DNA of 7,885 nucleotides from an uncultured Oscillospiraceae bacterium (GTDB lineage Bacteria > Bacillota > Clostridia > Oscillospirales > Oscillospiraceae). Position 1 is the stretch's first letter. Each line of letters opens with the position of its first letter. The position numbers and the translations under genes were made by a program. Below, in pieces: positions 1-6,267 of this stretch. The stretch lies in assembly GCA_934589835.1 (NCBI GenBank), contig CAKTOK010000053.1, positions 1-7,885 of the forward strand. The letters run 5' to 3'. The notes below the pieces were generated by a model. That model was not told the origin of the DNA. It worked only from the letters and a program-made list of their open reading frames with translations, and searched no databases.

Positions 1-938
<938 letters not shown>

Positions 939-947
939 TCAAAACTC

Positions 948-1232
948 TCACTCTACGATGGCCAGGATGTCGCTCTGCTTGACGATGATGTACTCCACAT
1001 CCTCCAGCGTCACCTTGGTTCCGGCGTACTTGTCAGTGATGACCCTGTCGCCGGGCTTCACGGACATCACCACGGTCTTGCCGTCCACGGTGCCGCCGGG
1101 GCCCACGGAGATCACTTCCGCCACGGAGGGCTTCTCCTTTGCGGAGCCGGTCAGGATGATGCCGCCCTTGGTGGTTTCCTCCGGCTCAGTCATCTTCAGC
1201 ACCACGCGGTCTGCAAGCGGTGTCAGTTTCAT
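948..1232 (-). CDS. groS: Co-chaperonin GroES (10 kDa chaperonin)
   Basis: GroES forms the heptameric lid that caps the GroEL ring during protein folding in the cytosol. The 94-residue protein has the normal family length. It starts MKLTPLADRVVLK, carries the mobile-loop segment KGGIILTG (about 22-29) that docks onto GroEL, a roof-loop-like GPGGTVDG (44-51), and ends with the typical KVTLEDVEYIIVKQSDILAIVE-like strand region. The start at 1232 is supported by AAAGGAGG (complement of 1241-1248), eight bases upstream. It is the first gene of the groES-groEL operon, with CIRCE and an extended -10 promoter immediately upstream, so HrcA-controlled heat-shock regulation is expected. Confidence 0.98.
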   Translation of the reverse strand: MKLTPLADRVVLKMTEPEETTKGGIILTGSAKEKPSVAEVISVGPGGTVDGKTVVMSVKPGDRVITDKYAGTKVTLEDVEYIIVKQSDILAIVE

Positions 1233-1276
1233 AGCTGCTTCCTCCTTTTATATACGCAATATTTGAAAAACAAAGC

Positions 1277-1313
1277 CAGCGTTAGCACTCAAACTCATGG
1301 AGTGCTAACGCTG
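1277..1313 (-). promoter_or_regulatory. CIRCE element (HrcA operator), extended 14-bp arms
   Basis: The sequence TTAGCACTC (1282-1290), nine spacer bases (1291-1299) and GAGTGCTAA (1300-1308) match the consensus CIRCE inverted repeat exactly. CIRCE is the binding site of the heat-shock repressor HrcA. The symmetry continues five bases further on each side (CAGCG / CGCTG), giving perfect 14-bp arms at 1277-1290 and 1300-1313. The predicted groES transcription start falls inside the element, so bound HrcA would block initiation. The transcript would also begin within or next to this palindrome. Confidence 0.97.
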
Positions 1314-1316
1314 CTT

Positions 1317-1344
1317 ATCATACCACACTATTCGGGATTTGCAA
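1317..1344 (-). promoter_or_regulatory. Sigma-A-type promoter of groES-groEL, extended -10
   Basis: On the minus strand a TTGCAA box (1344-1339) lies 16 bases from TATGAT (1322-1317). The -10 is preceded by TGG, making an extended -10 (TGn). The expected start, about 7 bases downstream, falls at the edge of the CIRCE element, the usual arrangement for HrcA-repressed groE promoters. The -35 box lies only 28 bp from the stop codon of the upstream lipid kinase gene. Confidence 0.8.
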
Positions 1345-1371
1345 GGGGGAAACGGAAAAAAATTGAAAAGT

Positions 1372-2319
1372 TCACAAATTGTTCAAGGGCGCGGGACGGG
1401 CGGTGCGGTTGCAGCTGCATCCGGCGGGGCCGAAGAAGTTCAGCTTGTGCTGGGCCATTCTGATGGTGACATCGCGGCCGGTCATGCTCTCGCCGTCCAG
1501 ACACGTTACGATGTCCGGCTTGTCGGAGCGGATGCGGATCACCTTGGGGGTAGAACAGTGGGCGTAGGCGGGGAACTTGTAGTACTCTCCCTTGGCATAC
1601 GGCCCCACGAACCGCAGGAACGTCCGGCGGTTCACTGCCCGCACCACCAGCGTGTTCAGCACGCCGTCGTCCATCCGCGCCTCGGCCACGGGCATGAACC
1701 CGCCGCCGTAGTACCGGCCGTTGCACACGGACACCAGAGACCAGTCGCCCTCTGTGGCCACGCCGTCCAGCTCCACGGTCCAGTGGGAGCCGATGCCCTT
1801 GAACAGGAAGTTCACCGCCAGCGAGTAGATGTAGCTGCCCTTGCCGTCCAGCAGCGGGCTTTCGCTGTATTTATGTACATCGGCGGCCACGCGGGCGTCG
1901 ATGCCGGAGCAGGCGATGGTCAGGGCGATGCGCCCGTTGACGTCAATGGCGTCCATGGGGAACTGCGGCCCGTCCCACAGGTTTTCCGCATCGCGGAACT
2001 TCTCCATGTCGTCGCCGAAGTTTTTCAGAAAATCGTTGCCGGTGCCTACGGGGATGGCGGTCATGGCCGCGTTGTCATAGCCGATGATGCCATTGGCCAC
2101 CTCGTTCACGGTGCCGTCGCCGCCGCAGGCGTAGAACCGCAGCTCCTCGCCGCTCTCGCACAGGCGCTTGGCGATCTCCGTGGCGTGTCCCTGCTTTTTT
2201 GTCAGGATGCACTGCACGTCCAGCCCGTGCTTTTCCCGCAGGGCCTCGGCCATGTCGTATATTTTCTGGCGGCTGTCAGCCTTGCCCGCCGTGGGGTTGA
2301 TGATGAAAATGTGTTTCAT
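1372..2319 (-). CDS. Diacylglycerol/lipid kinase, YegS/DgkB/BmrU type
   Basis: This is a soluble or membrane-associated lipid kinase that would phosphorylate diacylglycerol or a related lipid with ATP. In Gram-positives, DgkB recycles diacylglycerol released by lipoteichoic acid synthesis. The 315-residue length is normal for the family. Visible motifs are IINPTAGK near the N terminus (NPxxG of the nucleotide-binding site), CGGDGTVNEVANG (about 65-77, with the family GGDGT signature), PVGTGNDF (90-97), GGGFMPVA (205-212), MDDGVL (216-221) and LDGE (274-277). A GTG three bases upstream (2322) is an equally readable start: AGGAGG lies 6 bases from the GTG and 9 from the ATG. The ATG is chosen because it gives MKHIFIINPTAG. 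The gene has its own promoter and leader and points toward groES, with no obvious terminator in between. The exact lipid substrate cannot be told from sequence. Confidence 0.92.
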   Translation of the reverse strand: MKHIFIINPTAGKADSRQKIYDMAEALREKHGLDVQCILTKKQGHATEIAKRLCESGEELRFYACGGDGTVNEVANGIIGYDNAAMTAIPVGTGNDFLKNFGDDMEKFRDAENLWDGPQFPMDAIDVNGRIALTIACSGIDARVAADVHKYSESPLLDGKGSYIYSLAVNFLFKGIGSHWTVELDGVATEGDWSLVSVCNGRYYGGGFMPVAEARMDDGVLNTLVVRAVNRRTFLRFVGPYAKGEYYKFPAYAHCSTPKVIRIRSDKPDIVTCLDGESMTGRDVTIRMAQHKLNFFGPAGCSCNRTARPAPLNNL

Positions 2320-2375
2320 CACAGGAAGCCTCCTCCGATCAAGTTTCAGAATTTTCCAGCGTTCCGCCGTGGCAG

Positions 2376-2387
2376 AATCTTAAGATT
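2376..2387. promoter_or_regulatory. 12-bp perfect palindrome in the lipid kinase leader
   Basis: AATCTTAAGATT is a perfect 12-bp palindrome lying about 10-20 bases downstream of the predicted start of the lipid kinase transcript. That is a classic place for a repressor site, or it may simply be an AT-rich palindrome in the leader. No regulator can be named. Confidence 0.3.
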
Positions 2388-2403
2388 TTCTTAGTTTCTC
2401 AGT

Positions 2404-2434
2404 ATTGTATCATGACTGCGGAAAAGAAAGTGAA
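2404..2434 (-). promoter_or_regulatory. Predicted promoter of the lipid kinase gene
   Basis: On the minus strand TACAAT (2409-2404) is preceded by TGA, making an extended -10. A TTCACT -35-like box lies at 2434-2429 with a long 19-base spacer. The extended -10 would compensate for the weak -35. Transcription would start near 2397 and leave a leader of about 75 nt before the kinase start codon. This indicates that the kinase is transcribed separately from the upstream methyltransferase gene. Confidence 0.6.
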
Positions 2435-2440
2435 CAAATT

Positions 2441-2480
2441 GAAAATAAACGCGCGTCCGCTGAAATTTATCGGATCCGCG
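2441..2480 (-). terminator. Weak terminator-like hairpin after the methyltransferase gene
   Basis: Read on the minus strand, just after the methyltransferase stop, CGCG-GA-TCCG (2480-2471) can pair with CGGACGCG (2459-2452) as two 4-bp stems with a small bulge. It is followed by the T-rich GTTTATTTTC (2450-2441). The stem is interrupted and the loop is 11 nt, so it is a marginal intrinsic terminator. Confidence 0.3.
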
Positions 2481-2485
2481 GCGGC

Positions 2486-3601
2486 TCACACGTTGCCGTA
2501 CATAAACACGTCGCATTTGATCATGCCGTTGTACAGCTTGCGCTTCTTGTCCGCCGGCTGTCCGAAGGCCCGCTCGAACTCCGTGTGGCTGCTGAGCACC
2601 AGCGTCCGCCACCCCTCCGGCAGCCTCCGCCACACCTTGCCCAGCATCCGGTACAGCTCCTCGGCCTCCTGCCGCTCCAGCAGCCGCTCGCCGTAGGGCG
2701 GATTGGTCACCAGCTGGCCGTATTGGCTGTCCCGGTGGAATCTGGCGGCGTCCGCCACCTCGAAGCGGATGCAGTCGTCCACCCCCGCCTTGCGGGCGTT
2801 GTCCCGGGCGATCTCCACCGCGTGGGGATCGATGTCGCCGCCCCAGATATCGTAGGTCCCGTGGAACTCCTTGTCCTGCGCCTCGTCCGCCGCGTCCATC
2901 CACGCCTCGGCGGGCAGAAACGCCCACCGCTGGGCGTCAAACCGCCGGTCCAGACCCGGCGCGCGGTTTTTGGCGATAAGCGCCGCCTCGATAGGAATGG
3001 TGCCGCTACCGCAGAACGGGTCACAGAACGGATCCCGCCCCCGATACCGGCTGAGCGTCACCAGCGCCGCCGCCAGCGTTTCCCGCAGCGGCGCCTCCAC
3101 GCCCACGGCGCGGTAGCCCCGTTTGTACAGCCCCTCGCCGGACGTGTCCAGACAGATGGCCGCCTCGTCCTTGAACAGCGCGAACCGCACCTGATATTTT
3201 ACGCCCGTCTCCGGAAACTGCTCCAGCCCATAGGCGCTCTTCAGGCGCTCCACCATGGCCTTCTTGATGATGCTCTGGCACGCGGACACCGCGTGGAGCT
3301 GGGAGGAGATGGCATAGCCCTTCACCGGAAACGCCGCGTCCCGCGGCAGATAGTCCTCCCACGGGATGGCCCGCACTCCCTGAAACAGCTCCTCAAAGCT
3401 GCGGGCGGGGAACTGCCCCAGCACCAGCAGCACCCGGGCGCCGCAGCGCAGGTTGATGTTCAGCCGCGCACAGTCGGCCATGGTGCCGCGGCACAGGATG
3501 CGCCCGTTTTCTGCCTTCACGTCCTGCAGGCCCAGCCGCTTCACCTCATCGGCCACCAGCTTTTCCAGCCCCAGCAGGCAGGGGATCATGTATGTCGTCA
3601 T
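2486..3601 (-). CDS. THUMP-domain class I SAM-dependent RNA methyltransferase (RlmL/YpsC type)
   Basis: This enzyme would transfer a methyl group from S-adenosylmethionine to a guanine N2 in RNA. The family includes the RlmL N-terminal module (23S rRNA m2G) and Trm14/TrmN (tRNA m2G). The 371-residue protein has an N-terminal ferredoxin-like/THUMP region (about 1-155), then a Rossmann methyltransferase domain with DPFCGSGT (194-201, SAM binding), GGDIDP (254-259, acidic residue contacting SAM) and the N6/N2-amine-type catalytic motif NPPYGER (300-306). ATG 3601 is chosen over an in-frame start 64 codons upstream because a well-formed promoter lies inside that longer reading and its extra residues (Arg/Phe/Cys-rich) look non-coding. 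GAGGTG nine bases before 3601 is the likely ribosome binding site. It is divergently arranged from the HTH-NfeD operon. Whether rRNA or tRNA is the substrate is not decided by the sequence. Confidence 0.92.
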   Translation of the reverse strand: MTTYMIPCLLGLEKLVADEVKRLGLQDVKAENGRILCRGTMADCARLNINLRCGARVLLVLGQFPARSFEELFQGVRAIPWEDYLPRDAAFPVKGYAISSQLHAVSACQSIIKKAMVERLKSAYGLEQFPETGVKYQVRFALFKDEAAICLDTSGEGLYKRGYRAVGVEAPLRETLAAALVTLSRYRGRDPFCDPFCGSGTIPIEAALIAKNRAPGLDRRFDAQRWAFLPAEAWMDAADEAQDKEFHGTYDIWGGDIDPHAVEIARDNARKAGVDDCIRFEVADAARFHRDSQYGQLVTNPPYGERLLERQEAEELYRMLGKVWRRLPEGWRTLVLSSHTEFERAFGQPADKKRKLYNGMIKCDVFMYGNV

Positions 3602-3636
3602 GTGCAGCGCCACCTCGTTCCTTTTTCGTACCCACC

Positions 3637-3665
3637 AGTATACCCGACTTTTCCCCGGGGCGCAA
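3637..3665 (-). promoter_or_regulatory. Sigma-A promoter of the THUMP methyltransferase gene
   Basis: On the minus strand TTGCGC (3665-3660) and TATACT (3642-3637) are separated by exactly 17 bases. The predicted start near 3630 gives a leader of about 30 nt before ATG 3601. This supports that ATG over the upstream alternatives. Confidence 0.75.
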
Positions 3666-3687
3666 CCGCCATTTTCCCGGGTAAAAT
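3649..3687. promoter_or_regulatory. Candidate tandem operators between divergent promoters
   Basis: Two related palindromic motifs lie here: TTTTCCCCGGGG (3649-3660) and ATTTTCCCGGGTAAAAT (3671-3687). The second is a near-palindrome with one extra base. Their centres are about 20 bp apart, roughly two helical turns. The first sits inside the -35/-10 spacer of the methyltransferase promoter, and the second lies between the two divergent -35 boxes. A repressor bound here could control both directions. The XRE-type protein encoded just downstream is a natural candidate, but this is inference only. Confidence 0.35.
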
Positions 3688-3691
3688 CCCT

Positions 3692-3721
3692 ATGGCATTT
3701 CCGGCGGAGATCGGCTATAAT
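3692..3721 (+). promoter_or_regulatory. Predicted upstream promoter (P1) of the HTH-NfeD operon
   Basis: A consensus TATAAT -10 box occurs at 3716-3721, with ATGGCA (4 of 6 matches to TTGACA) 18 bases upstream at 3692-3697. Transcription would begin near 3728, giving a leader of about 115 nt that contains the 7-bp inverted repeat at 3738-3778. Confidence 0.55.
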
Positions 3722-3737
3722 AGGGAATGTAAACTTC

Positions 3738-3778
3738 AGGTTGCGCGCCGCCGTGCAAAAAAAGCGCCGATGCAACCT
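3738..3778 (+). repeat. Inverted repeat in the leader of the HTH-NfeD operon
   Basis: AGGTTGC (3738-3744) and GCAACCT (3772-3778) are perfect 7-bp arms around a 27-base GC-rich segment with an internal A-run. It could be an RNA stem in the P1 leader or a widely spaced operator. No known riboswitch is recognised. Confidence 0.35.
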
Positions 3779-3786
3779 AAAGGTGA

Positions 3787-3814
3787 TAGACAAAACCGGC
3801 AGAGCTGCTACACT
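3787..3814 (+). promoter_or_regulatory. Predicted proximal promoter (P2) of the HTH-NfeD operon
   Basis: TAGACA (3787-3792, 5 of 6 to TTGACA) is followed after 16 bases by TACACT (3809-3814), preceded by TGC (extended -10). The start would be near 3820, giving a leader of about 24 nt. A small inverted repeat TGCT/AGCA (3806-3809 / 3818-3821) overlaps the -10 and could serve as a local operator. P1 and P2 are alternatives or tandem promoters. Confidence 0.5.
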
Positions 3815-3843
3815 GTCAGCAAGAGGAACGGAGGAACACGCCT

Positions 3844-4680
3844 ATGTCATTTGGAGAACAGCTGTCATCGGTACGCCGCCGCGCCGGCCTGACGCAGGAG
3901 CAGTTTGCCGAACAGCTGCAGGTTTCCCGTCAGGCGGTGAGCAAATGGGAATCCGGCCGCGGCTATCCGGAGATCGAGAAGATCCTGTATATCTGCAACC
4001 GCTATCAGGTGTCCATCGCCGATATGTTCGCCGCCGAGGCGCCGCCGCCGGCCTGCCCCGCCCCGTCGGAGCCCGTCTCCGCCCCGCCGGCGCAGCCTCT
4101 GCCGCGGGAGAGCCTGCATACCGCCGTTTCCGCGTTCCTCACCAATCTGTCCCCGAAAAACAAATGGCTGGCCGCAGGCGTGCTGGTGGGCGTGGGCGCT
4201 CTCAGCGGACTGATCGGCCTGTGTCTGAAAGGAGGAAATACGGATATGTCCACCATTGTCTGGATCGCCGCCATCGTCATTTTCGGCGTGGTGGAGGCGG
4301 CTACGGCGGGCCTTACGTCCATCTGGTTCGTGCTGGGCAGCGTGGCGGCCCTCATCGTCGCCATCTGCAACGGCCCTATCTGGCTCCAGATATCCCTGTT
4401 CTTTGTGGTGTCCATCGTCACGCTGGCCGCCACCCGCCCGCTGGTGGCCAAGCTGATGAAAAAGGACATTAAGCCCACCAACGCCGACCGCGTGTTGGGC
4501 GGTCTGGCCCGGGTCACGGAGCGCATCGACAACGATGTGCCCACCGGCGCCGTCTACATAGATGGTAAGACGTGGTCTGCCCGCAGCAGCAGCGGGGAGA
4601 GCATCGAGCCTGACACCATGGTGCGTGTCGTTCGCATGGAGGGTGTCAAGCTGTATGTGGAAGCGGAAAAGGAGGCATAA
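3844..4680 (+). CDS. XRE-family HTH domain fused to NfeD-like membrane protein
   Basis: The 278-residue product joins two normally separate proteins. Residues about 5-60 form a Cro/C1-type helix-turn-helix (LSSVRRRAGLTQEQFAEQL, QVSRQAVSKWESGRGYPEIE) that should bind DNA. Residues 66-88 are a Pro/Ala-rich linker, and about 108-127 a first membrane helix (LAAGVLVGVGALSGLIG). From Met135 the protein is a complete short-class NfeD: membrane helices near 136-157, 158-176 and 179-197, then an OB-fold of about 215-274 with the typical GxAxV, TGAVYIDGKTWSA, I..DTMVRVV and VKLYVE strands. Short NfeD proteins (YuaF, YbbJ) partner SPFH proteins, and an SPFH gene lies two positions downstream. ATG 3844 has GGAGG nine bases upstream. 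A strong internal ribosome binding site and ATG 4246 suggest a second, HTH-free product. The fused form would be a membrane-anchored DNA-binding protein; its target is unknown. Confidence 0.9.
   Translation: MSFGEQLSSVRRRAGLTQEQFAEQLQVSRQAVSKWESGRGYPEIEKILYICNRYQVSIADMFAAEAPPPACPAPSEPVSAPPAQPLPRESLHTAVSAFLTNLSPKNKWLAAGVLVGVGALSGLIGLCLKGGNTDMSTIVWIAAIVIFGVVEAATAGLTSIWFVLGSVAALIVAICNGPIWLQISLFFVVSIVTLAATRPLVAKLMKKDIKPTNADRVLGGLARVTERIDNDVPTGAVYIDGKTWSARSSSGESIEPDTMVRVVRMEGVKLYVEAEKEA
4228..4248 (+). promoter_or_regulatory. Internal Shine-Dalgarno and in-frame ATG for free NfeD
   Basis: Inside the fusion gene, AAAGGAGG (4228-4235) is followed after ten bases by ATG (4246-4248), in frame with the upstream HTH start (402 bases, 134 codons). 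Initiation here would give a 144-residue protein starting MSTIVWIAAIVIFG, the normal length and start of a stand-alone short NfeD. The Shine-Dalgarno is a better match to the anti-SD than the one used for the HTH start. Confidence 0.65.
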
Positions 4681-4794
4681 ATGCCCTACTTTGTCAAGGG
4701 ACTTCTGGTGGTCCTCGCCTTCGCCGTCACACGCATTATCCATCTGATCCGCAAGCACAGAAAAGGAAAGAAGTACAACAAGGAAAAAGAATAG
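4681..4794 (+). CDS. Small basic single-pass membrane protein (37 aa), unnamed
   Basis: A 37-codon frame starts with ATG directly abutting the TAA of the HTH-NfeD gene and ends with TAG at 4792-4794. GGAGG at 4671-4675, inside the end of the previous gene, lies five bases upstream, so translation is probably coupled. The product begins MPYFVKG and has one hydrophobic segment (about residues 7-22, LLVVLAFAVTRIIHLI). It then has a strongly basic tail (RKHRKGKKYNKEKE) that should sit in the cytoplasm by the positive-inside rule. Position between the NfeD and SPFH genes suggests an accessory subunit of the same membrane complex. I do not recognise the family. The well-placed ribosome binding site, tight spacing and clean TM-plus-basic-tail design argue that it is real. 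Confidence 0.7.
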   Translation: MPYFVKGLLVVLAFAVTRIIHLIRKHRKGKKYNKEKE

Positions 4795-4812
4795 TATAAG
4801 GAGGAAACTACT

Positions 4813-5733
4813 ATGCCGTATTCCATCCCCGGTACCATCGCCATCGTCATTCTGGTCATTCTCGTTCTGGTGGTCATCGTCAGCTGCATCAACATCGTCC
4901 AGCAGTCCAAGGCCTATGTGGTGGAGCGTCTCGGCGCCTTCCACAGCGTATGGGGCGTGGGTCTGCACTTCAAGCTGCCGTTCATCGAGCGGGTGGTGAA
5001 GAAGGTCAGCCTCAAGGAGCAGGTGGCGGACTTCGATCCCCAGCCGGTCATCACCAAGGATAACGTCACCATGCAGATCGACACGGTCATCTACTTCCAG
5101 ATCACCGACCCCAAGCTGTATACCTACGGCGTGGAGTATCCCATGAGCGCCATCGAGAATCTGACCGCTACCACCCTGCGTAACATCATCGGCGAGCTGG
5201 AGCTGGATCAGTCCCTCACCAGCCGCGACACCATCAACGCCAAGATGCGCTCCATTCTGGACGAGGCCACCGACCCGTGGGGCATCAAGGTCAACCGCGT
5301 GGAGCTGAAGAACATCCTGCCGCCTCGGGAGATCCAGAACGCCATGGAAAAGCAGATGAAGGCCGAGCGCGAGCGCCGCGAGTCCATTCTGCAGGCCGAG
5401 GGCGAAAAGGCCAGTAAGGTGCTGATCGCCGAGGGCGAGAAGCAGTCCACCCTCCTGCGGGCGGATGCCGCCAAGCAGGCGCGTATCATGGCCGCCGAGG
5501 CCGAGGCCCAGTCCATCCTGAAGGTACAGCAGGCCATGGCCGACTCCATGCGGATGCTGAACGAGAACGCCCCCAACGATCAGGTCATCAAGCTCAAGGC
5601 GCTGGAGGCGCTGGAGAAGGTAGCCGACGGCAAGGCCACCAAGCTCATTATCCCCAGCGAGATCCAGGGCCTGGCCGGTCTGGCCGCCAGCGCCAAGCTG
5701 CTGGTGGAGAACGACGCGCCTGCTGCGGAGTAA
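4813..5733 (+). CDS. SPFH/stomatin-type (Band 7) membrane scaffold protein, QmcA-like
   Basis: SPFH proteins form large oligomers at the membrane that organise microdomains and shelter membrane proteases or NfeD partners. The 306-residue protein has an N-terminal membrane helix (about 7-26, IPGTIAIVILVILVLVVIVS) and then the SPFH domain (about 28-185, starting VQQSKAYVVERLGAFHSVW, with FDPQPVITKDNVTMQID and ILPPREIQNAMEKQMKAER). A Glu/Ala/Lys-rich coiled coil covers about 175-245 with repeated AEGEKAS/AEGEKQS/AEAEAQS motifs. The conserved C-terminal segment KLIIPSEIQGLAGL is at 277-290. Length and motifs fit the stomatin/slipin and QmcA group rather than the longer flotillins. AAGGAGG (4798-4804) precedes ATG 4813. 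It follows the NfeD fusion and the 37-aa protein in the same operon, matching the known NfeD-SPFH pairing. No protease domain is present. Confidence 0.95.
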   Translation: MPYSIPGTIAIVILVILVLVVIVSCINIVQQSKAYVVERLGAFHSVWGVGLHFKLPFIERVVKKVSLKEQVADFDPQPVITKDNVTMQIDTVIYFQITDPKLYTYGVEYPMSAIENLTATTLRNIIGELELDQSLTSRDTINAKMRSILDEATDPWGIKVNRVELKNILPPREIQNAMEKQMKAERERRESILQAEGEKASKVLIAEGEKQSTLLRADAAKQARIMAAEAEAQSILKVQQAMADSMRMLNENAPNDQVIKLKALEALEKVADGKATKLIIPSEIQGLAGLAASAKLLVENDAPAAE

Positions 5734-5737
5734 GCCT

Positions 5738-5938
5738 ATGGCAAAGAAAGAACAGCGCTTCATCAAGGTCCTGGAGGAGAGCGGCTTCATCAGCAGCAGC
5801 GAGATTTGGGCGGACACCCGAACCGGTGTGCAGTACCTCTATCATGCTGCCGGAAACTCCGGCGGCCTGACGGTGCTGGTGGACGCCGAGGGCAAGCCCC
5901 TGCTGTACCGCAAGACGCCGGACGCACCGGAGCTCTGA
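5738..5938 (+). CDS. Small cytosolic protein resembling DUF6440
   Basis: This 66-residue protein starts four bases after the SPFH stop, with GGAG (5727-5730) seven bases upstream, so it is translationally coupled and is the last gene of the operon. It has no membrane segment or signal peptide. The pattern RFIKVLEES, then DTRTGVQYLYHAAGNSGGLTVLVDAEGKPLLY, resembles from memory the short DUF6440 family: a beta-rich fold with TGVxYL and GGLTxLxDxxGKP motifs and no known function. Its place behind the HTH-NfeD and SPFH genes suggests a link with the membrane complex, but such small genes also occur alone, so the link is only positional. Confidence 0.8.
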   Translation: MAKKEQRFIKVLEESGFISSSEIWADTRTGVQYLYHAAGNSGGLTVLVDAEGKPLLYRKTPDAPEL

Positions 5939-5943
5939 TATCC

Positions 5944-5971
5944 CAAAGGGCAGGGGATTCCCTGCCCTTTG
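5944..5971 (+). terminator. Hairpin terminator of the HTH-NfeD/SPFH operon
   Basis: Twelve-base perfect arms (CAAAGGGCAGGG, 5944-5955, and CCCTGCCCTTTG, 5960-5971) enclose a 4-base loop, beginning six bases after the last stop codon. The downstream T-tract is poor (GCGCCGTTGTTGCTTG), so release may be weak. The position is that of an intrinsic terminator. Confidence 0.7.
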
Positions 5972-6054
5972 CGCCGTTGTTGCTTGCCCCCGGCGGCACA
6001 AGAGCTGTTCCGCGCCTGCGGGCGCGGGGCGCTCCTATGCACTGTTGCGGTGCC

Positions 6055-6096
6055 CAAAATTTCTGCGCTGCCTAACGGCGGGCGCTTGAAATTTTG
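6055..6096. repeat. Hairpin with 9-bp arms
   Basis: CAAAATTTC (6055-6063) and GAAATTTTG (6088-6096) are perfect 9-bp arms. A further GCGC/GCGC pairing just inside (6065-6068 / 6082-6085) follows after a small bulge. It is part of the hairpin-rich island. Confidence 0.5.
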
Positions 6097-6162
6097 ACCG
6101 CGGCCACTCGCTCGCCTCGCTTTATCCGCCACCGGCGGCGCTCGGATCGCTCCCTCCGGCGG

Positions 6163-6194
6163 CCCCATTTCTTTCAGCAGCGAAAGAAATGGGG
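6163..6194. repeat. Hairpin with 13-bp perfect arms
   Basis: CCCCATTTCTTTC (6163-6175) and GAAAGAAATGGGG (6182-6194) pair perfectly around a 6-base loop (AGCAGC). It lacks a T-tract on either side, so it is not a convincing terminator. It is followed by a smaller hairpin, CCAAAAACC/GGTTTTTGG, at 6207-6227. Confidence 0.6.
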
Positions 6195-6267
6195 GAAAGA
6201 ACGCCGCCAAAAACCCATGGTTTTTGGATTTCCTTCCGCCGCTGGCCGCCGCGTTCTGATTCGTCCG

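Noticed and set aside
3602..3793. N-terminal extension of the methyltransferase by 64 codons
   Set aside because: A 17-bp-spaced promoter lies inside it, and the extra residues have no family similarity; ATG 3601 fits the family start.
2405..3892. A 495-codon plus-strand frame opposite the methyltransferase
   Set aside because: It is a shadow of the minus-strand gene, with an Arg/His/Pro/Gln-rich translation, and it overlaps both divergent promoters.
3865..5817. A 650-codon open frame on the minus strand across the NfeD/SPFH operon
   Set aside because: It lies antisense to well-supported genes, its translation is His/Asp/Leu-rich without any recognisable domain, and no ribosome binding site is present. 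Long antisense frames are expected with GC-rich third positions.
6163..6194. Terminator considered for the 13-bp hairpin
   Set aside because: No T-tract follows on either strand, and the upstream operon already ends at the hairpin at 5944-5971.
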